From: JABFRJ01 sp964389095
Lineage (GTDB): Bacteria; Pseudomonadota; Alphaproteobacteria; Rhizobiales; Hyphomicrobiaceae
NCBI GenBank assembly: GCA_964389095.1
Contig: CAYMEB010000201.1
Coordinates: 1-8,883 of the forward strand
Reading direction: 5' to 3'
DNA length: 8,883 nucleotides
A model generated the notes under the pieces. The model saw only the letters and a list, made by a program, of their open reading frames with translations. It was not told the origin of the DNA and ran no database searches. A program made the translations under genes and the position numbers. Positions 6,193-8,883 of this stretch are shown here, piece by piece (position 1 is the first letter of the stretch; each line of letters starts with the position of its first letter).

Positions 6193-6963
6193 TCAGCCTT
6201 GAACCGAATAGCCGCCGTCGACGGTAATGGCGGCACCGGTCACGAAATCCGACGCCGGCGCGGCGAGAAACGCGGCGATACCGGCAAAATCGTCCGGCAC
6301 GCCCCATTTGCCGGCAGGGGTCCGCTTGAGCACCGACTCGTGCAGGCCGCTCACTTGCTCGCGCGCCCGCCGGGTGAGGGCGGTGTCGATCCAGCCCGGG
6401 AGAATGGCGTTGACCTGGATGTTGTCCTTGGCCCAGGCCGTGGCCATGGCCTTGGTCATCTGCACCATGCCACCCTTGCTTGCGGCATAGGCGGTCGCGA
6501 AGGCTGCACCGAAGATCGACATCATCGAGCCGATATTGATGATCTTGCCGCCACCGGCCTTTTTCATCAGGGGATAGGCGGCTTGGCTGCACAGGAAGGC
6601 GCTGGTCAGGTTGCTGTCCATGACAGTGTGCCATTCGGCAAGCGTGTACTGCTCGGGTTGCTTGCGGATGCTCATGCCCGCGTTGTTGACCAGGATGTCG
6701 ACGCGCCCGTGTTTCCGGGATGCGTCGTGGAAAAGGGCACGGCAGGAGTCTTCCTTGAGGACGTCGACAGGAATGGCACTCGCCTTGGCGCCCAGCGCCT
6801 CGATTTCCGTCACGGCCGACTTGTTCTTGGCAGCGTCGCGGCCGGCGACGACGATCGTTGCGCCCGAGCGGGCCATTCCCTTGGCCATACCGAGGCCAAT
6901 ACCGCCATTGCCGCCCGTCACGACGGCGACCTTTCCCGTCAGGTCGAAGAGCTTGAAATCCAT
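6193..6963 (-). CDS. SDR-family NAD(P)-dependent oxidoreductase
   Basis: A complete classical short-chain dehydrogenase/reductase of 256 residues. Cofactor site TGGNGGIG is at 16-23, with Arg42 after the second strand (AGRD), which favours NADP(H) over NAD(H) by the usual rule. NNAG is at 93-96, and the catalytic tetrad is Asn118, Ser146, Tyr159 and Lys163 (YAASK), with the normal 13-residue Ser-Tyr spacing. PGWIDT (189-194) follows, and the C-terminus ends in VDGGYSVQG. Overall it resembles the gluconate 5-dehydrogenase / KduD / glucose 1-dehydrogenase branch, but the substrate cannot be read from the sequence. The start is the ATG whose first base is 6963, preceded by GGGAGGA (6973-6967) at a short spacing. 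An in-frame ATG 12 nt upstream lacks such a site. Its stop abuts the tadD stop exactly, the two forming TGATCA. It is unrelated to the pilus cluster and divergent from the solute-binding protein gene. Confidence 0.93.
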   Translation of the reverse strand: MDFKLFDLTGKVAVVTGGNGGIGLGMAKGMARSGATIVVAGRDAAKNKSAVTEIEALGAKASAIPVDVLKEDSCRALFHDASRKHGRVDILVNNAGMSIRKQPEQYTLAEWHTVMDSNLTSAFLCSQAAYPLMKKAGGGKIINIGSMMSIFGAAFATAYAASKGGMVQMTKAMATAWAKDNIQVNAILPGWIDTALTRRAREQVSGLHESVLKRTPAGKWGVPDDFAGIAAFLAAPASDFVTGAAITVDGGYSVQG

Positions 6964-6983
6964 GTGTCCTCCCATGTTGCGCC

Positions 6984-7012
6984 TGTATAGCAACCCGGCG
7001 GACTGCTGACAG
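6984..7012 (-). promoter_or_regulatory. Candidate sigma-70-type promoter of the SDR gene
   Basis: Reading the minus strand, CTGTCA (7012-7007) and TATACA (6989-6984) are separated by exactly 17 bp. Each matches 4 of 6 consensus bases of the -35 and -10 elements. Transcription would begin near 6977, giving a very short leader that still includes the GGGAGGA ribosome site. The rest of the divergent region up to 7116 holds no gene that I can see and no clear promoter for the forward gene. Confidence 0.4.
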
Positions 7013-7101
7013 CCATCCGGCGACCCGTCGAGACGTTGCCGCGCGAAAGCCCACCCATTTCCAGTCTGCGTCCGGGAGGCTACTCTCGCGCCAGCATCTC
7101 C

Positions 7102-7107
7102 GAGGGG
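7102..7107 (+). promoter_or_regulatory. Ribosome-binding site deciding the start of the solute-binding protein
   Basis: GAGGGG lies 9 nt before ATG 7117. It supports that ATG over the in-frame TTG at 7036, whose extra 27 residues would precede and disrupt a well-formed export signal. Confidence 0.55.
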
Positions 7108-7116
7108 TATCAGCGT

Positions 7117-8691
7117 ATGAAGCATTCGATCGGTCGCCGCGTGACGCTCGCAGGCGGCGTCTCCCTGGCCGCGGCCTCTCTCATCCGCCCGCGCGAAGCC
7201 CGGGCCGCGACCAACCTGACCGTCGTTCTGGAATCCGAGGCCACGATCCTCGATCCGCATTTCACGACGGCAGCGATCACGCGCACCTTCGGTCTGCACG
7301 TTTTCGACATGCTGTTCGCGATGAACGAGAAGGGCGAGATGAAGCCGCAGATGGTCGAAAGCTGGGAGGCCTCTTCGGACAAACTCGGCTGGACCTTCGT
7401 GCTGCGCGAGGGCTTGAAGTGGCATGATGGCGCGCCGGTGACCGCGGCCGACTGTGTCGCCTCGCTGCGCCGCTGGGGCACGCGTGACGCGCTGGGCAAG
7501 ATGCTTCTGACGGCGACGGCCTCGCTCGAAGCCACCGATCCACGGACCTTCAAGTTCGCGCTCAAGGAGCCGTTCCCGCTGATGCTGGAAGTGCTGGGCA
7601 AGCCCAATGCACCGCTGCCGGTGATGATGCCGGCGCGCCTGGCCGCAACGCCGCCCGATCAGCGCATTCCCGAGCCGATCGGCTCCGGACCGTTCCGTTT
7701 CGTCAAGAACGAGTGGCGTCCAGGCAACACCATGCTGCTGGAACGAAATCCGGATTACGTGCCGCGCAAGGAAGCCCCGGACTTCCTGGCCGGCGGCAAG
7801 AAGGTGAAGATCGACCAGCTGACCTTGCGCGTCATGCCCGATCAATCGACCGGCGCCAACGCGCTGATCGCCGGCGAGATCGAGTACATGCAGTATCTGC
7901 CATTCGATATCCTGCCGGTGCTGGAGAAGGAGAAAGCGCTGCGCTTCATCGGCCTGGGCGGCATCCATCAGTTCCAGGGGAATTTCCGCCTCAACCACGA
8001 GGCTCCGCCGTTCAACAATCCTGCCGTCCGCAGGATCCTTTGGAAGCTCGTCGATCAGGACGCAACCCTGACTGCGATCGGGGTGCCGGAGAAGTACCGT
8101 TCGAAGTCGTGCCCGTCGTTCTTCATGTGCGGTGCGCCGCTCAGCACCGATGTCGGTGCCGCCGGCAACAAGTTCGACATGGCGGCGGCGAAGGCCGAAC
8201 TCGCGGCATCAGGCTACAAGGGCGAGCCGGTGATCATCCTGGAGGTTTCGGGCTCGATCAGCCAGACGGCTTCGAAGCTTTTGGTCCAGAACATGCGCGA
8301 TGTCGGCTTTACGGTCGAGCAGCAGCCGCGTGACTGGCCGACCGTCCTGGCGAGGCGCGCCAAGAAGGAGGGGTGGTCGATGTTCCCGGTCTACTCCAAC
8401 GGGACCGACATGTACTCGCCGCTGTCGCACTTCTATATCGCCAACACCTGCAGCCCCGATTACCCGGGGTGGTCGTGCGACGAACGTATCCCGAAGTCGC
8501 TGAAGGCCTTCACGCAGGCTGCCACGCTCGAGGAGCGCCGCAAGATCGCGGCGGAGATTCAGGCGGCGGCCTACGAACTGACGCCATCTGTGATGTGGGG
8601 GCAGTTCACCATTCCGGCCGGCTACCGTAGCAATCTCAAGGGGTTGATCCAGTCGTCCTACCCGATGTTCTGGGAAGTCGAGCGCACGTGA
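7117..8691 (+). CDS. ABC transporter periplasmic solute-binding protein, family 5 (peptide/nickel/oligopeptide type)
   Basis: A 524-residue extracytoplasmic binding protein that would deliver a solute, probably a peptide or similar compound, to an ABC importer. The N-terminus has twin arginines (GRRVTLAGG, Arg7-Arg8), a hydrophobic core and an AREARA-like end with probable cleavage after Ala30, so export by Tat or Sec is possible. Family 5 features are ILDPHF near 44-49, LREGLKWHDGAPVTAADCVAS near 96-116 (quoted in part), GSGPFRFVKNEWRPGN (189-204), LLERNPDY (207-214) and NNPAVRRILWKLVDQD (300-315). The central Cys332/338 and C-terminal Cys445/454 pairs might form disulfides. The length is normal for the family. 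No permease or ATPase gene is in view; they may lie beyond the window or elsewhere. The ligand cannot be deduced, and DppA or NikA identity is not supported. Its stop overlaps the start of the following acetyltransferase gene. Confidence 0.92.
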   Translation: MKHSIGRRVTLAGGVSLAAASLIRPREARAATNLTVVLESEATILDPHFTTAAITRTFGLHVFDMLFAMNEKGEMKPQMVESWEASSDKLGWTFVLREGLKWHDGAPVTAADCVASLRRWGTRDALGKMLLTATASLEATDPRTFKFALKEPFPLMLEVLGKPNAPLPVMMPARLAATPPDQRIPEPIGSGPFRFVKNEWRPGNTMLLERNPDYVPRKEAPDFLAGGKKVKIDQLTLRVMPDQSTGANALIAGEIEYMQYLPFDILPVLEKEKALRFIGLGGIHQFQGNFRLNHEAPPFNNPAVRRILWKLVDQDATLTAIGVPEKYRSKSCPSFFMCGAPLSTDVGAAGNKFDMAAAKAELAASGYKGEPVIILEVSGSISQTASKLLVQNMRDVGFTVEQQPRDWPTVLARRAKKEGWSMFPVYSNGTDMYSPLSHFYIANTCSPDYPGWSCDERIPKSLKAFTQAATLEERRKIAAEIQAAAYELTPSVMWGQFTIPAGYRSNLKGLIQSSYPMFWEVERT

Positions 8692-8883
8692 GCATTCGCC
8701 ACAATGAAGCGGCGCATCGTTTCGAACTGGATGCGCCGCACGGGTTGGCGATTGCCGTCTATCGCAAGCAGGGCGATGCTCGAGTCTTCACGCATACCGA
8801 AGTTCCGCCACAGGACGAAGGGCAGGGAATTGCCGCCACGCTTGTGCGGGCGGCGCTCGACGACACGAAGGCGAAGGGCCTCA
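8688..8883 (+). CDS. Small GNAT-like N-acetyltransferase (3' truncated by window edge)
   Basis: Sixty-five codons of an open frame begin at GTG 8688, overlapping the binding-protein stop by 4 nt (GTGA), and run off the window. The translation starts MSIRHNEAAHRFELDAPHG, then LAIAVYRKQGDARVFTHTEVPP, then EGQGIAATLVRAALDDTKAKGL (quoted in pieces). The order of an N-terminal strand pair, FTHTEVP, then a Gly-rich acetyl-CoA loop (normally Q/R-x-x-G-x-G/A; here GQGIAATL) and an amphipathic helix is typical of the small YidJ/Acetyltransf_CG branch of the GNAT superfamily, whose members are about 90-100 residues. Substrates for this branch are generally unknown. The overlap suggests co-translation with the binding protein, but a functional link is only inferred. 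Confidence 0.82.
   Translation, partial: MSIRHNEAAHRFELDAPHGLAIAVYRKQGDARVFTHTEVPPQDEGQGIAATLVRAALDDTKAKGL

Noticed and set aside
6964..7998. The minus-strand frame of the SDR stays open upstream for another ~1 kb, across the divergent region and into the binding-protein gene.
   Set aside because: The upstream part is Arg/His/Gly-rich antisense sequence with no domain; the SDR start with a Shine-Dalgarno is at 6963, and the forward binding-protein frame is clearly the coding one.

Overview
The window is GC-rich, densely packed and clearly bacterial. Gene content and protein style (a CpaF/TadB/TadC/TadE-type pilus cluster, an alphaproteobacterial-looking Tad-domain protein, a family 5 solute-binding protein with a twin-arginine-like leader) point to an alphaproteobacterium, probably of the Hyphomicrobiales (rhizobial) side. 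The genus cannot be fixed from the sequence alone.

Positions 1-6192 (+ strand) hold the distal half of a tad/cpa (Flp pilus, tight adherence) cluster. In order: the C-terminal part of the CpaF/TadA ATPase (5' end outside the window), the inner-membrane platform proteins TadB and TadC, a 95-bp AT-rich spacer with possible RNA switch elements, a large TadG-like secreted protein with nine S-x-N-N repeats, two small TadE/TadF-type pseudopilins, a terminator-like hairpin, and a TadD-type TPR lipoprotein. CpaF powers assembly, TadB/TadC form the membrane platform, TadE/TadF are minor pseudopilins, TadD is the outer-membrane-linked assembly lipoprotein, and the TadG-like protein is presumably exported or anchored with the pilus. 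The genes are tightly packed (4-nt overlap, 4-nt gap, 1-nt overlap), apart from the breaks before the TadG-like gene and before tadD and a 28-nt gap before tadE.

Positions 6193-8883 are unrelated metabolic and transport genes. An SDR oxidoreductase lies on the minus strand, its stop codon abutting that of tadD. It is divergent from a peptide/nickel-family periplasmic solute-binding protein, whose stop overlaps by 4 nt the start of a small GNAT acetyltransferase cut off by the window end. A 153-bp region between the SDR and the binding protein carries a credible promoter for the SDR gene.

Nothing here is clearly a new defence or mobile system. I see no CRISPR array, tRNA, rRNA, IS element or phage gene. 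The points most worth a second look are the asparagine-ladder-like repeat domain of the TadG-like protein, the two mutually exclusive hairpins that would expose or hide its ribosome-binding site, and the GC hairpin around its stop codon.
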